Of a stretch of 14,276 nt of DNA, positions 14,254 to 14,276 are shown one piece after another. The DNA comes from Pseudomonadota bacterium (lineage in GTDB: Bacteria > Pseudomonadota > Gammaproteobacteria > Burkholderiales > Thiobacillaceae). Location of the stretch: positions 1 through 14,276 of the forward strand of contig JAJZTV010000028.1 in assembly GCA_021847385.1 (NCBI GenBank). Direction: 5' to 3'. The notes beneath the pieces were generated by a model. The model was not told the origin of the DNA. It made no database searches and saw only the letters and a program-made list of their open reading frames with translations. The first letter of the stretch is position 1, and every line of letters starts with the position of its first letter. The position numbers and the translations under genes are program-made.

Positions 14254-14276
14254 AAAAAAGGCGTCCAACCGGAGAT
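14254..14276 (-). terminator. Possible 3' half of a leader terminator upstream of nrtA, cut by the window edge
   Basis: On the minus strand the leader enters the window as CCGGTTGGACGCC followed by TTTTTT (14259-14254), about 70 bases before the nrtA ATG. A GC-rich arm running straight into six T residues looks like the descending arm and U-tract of an intrinsic terminator whose other arm lies beyond the edge. It could terminate the preceding gene or act as an attenuator of the nrt operon, as in NasR/NasT-controlled nitrate operons. Only half of it is visible. Confidence 0.4.

Noticed and set aside
13080..14255. Plus-strand open frame of 391 codons opposite nrtA
   Set aside because: The minus strand encodes an unmistakable NrtA; the plus frame is rich in His, Val and Gly as expected for an antisense shadow.

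Overview
The window looks like an ordinary chromosomal stretch of a GC-rich proteobacterium, most likely a betaproteobacterium. This rests on the UvrD, MobA, MoaD-like, L31 and NrtABC sequence types and on the base composition. I cannot name the genus from sequence alone. I see no insertion sequence, phage gene, integrase, CRISPR array or defence island, and I did not find a convincing undescribed system.

Layout. (1) Positions 1-208 hold the first codons of a leftward gene cut by the window edge, a divergent promoter region and a tRNA-Arg(CCG). (2) Positions 298-1858, rightward: a DUF971 protein, a fructosamine-kinase-family protein starting 3 bp later, then rpmE (ribosomal protein L31) with its own sigma70-type promoter and a strong terminator. 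(3) Positions 1920-4053, rightward: a 12-helix GT-C/ArnT-like membrane protein overlapping mobA by 11 bp. (4) Positions 4091-9427, leftward: a DUF302 protein, a CHASE-PAS-PAS histidine kinase with its own terminator, and uvrD. (5) Positions 9511-11063, rightward: a MoaD/ThiS-like protein and a chemotaxis receptor, ending in a bidirectional terminator. (6) Positions 11123-14183, leftward: nrtC-nrtB-nrtA, a nitrate-type ABC importer. Its leader runs off the right edge and carries what looks like the 3' half of a terminator hairpin.

How the genes fit together. The clearest functional unit is nrtABC: a periplasmic nitrate-binding protein, a permease and an ATPase for high-affinity nitrate uptake. 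MobA makes the molybdopterin-guanine-dinucleotide cofactor that assimilatory nitrate reductase needs, so it belongs to the same physiology, although it lies in a separate transcription unit. The MoaD-like protein has the fold of the molybdopterin synthase small subunit but lacks the C-terminal Gly-Gly needed for sulfur transfer, so its role is open. The remaining genes (uvrD, rpmE, tRNA-Arg, DUF971, fructosamine kinase) are housekeeping or repair functions. The kinase and chemotaxis receptor are sensory genes with no partner genes beside them.

The best leads are the MoaD-like protein without Gly-Gly, the KR rather than RR Tat-type signal of NrtA, and the possible attenuator in the nrtA leader.
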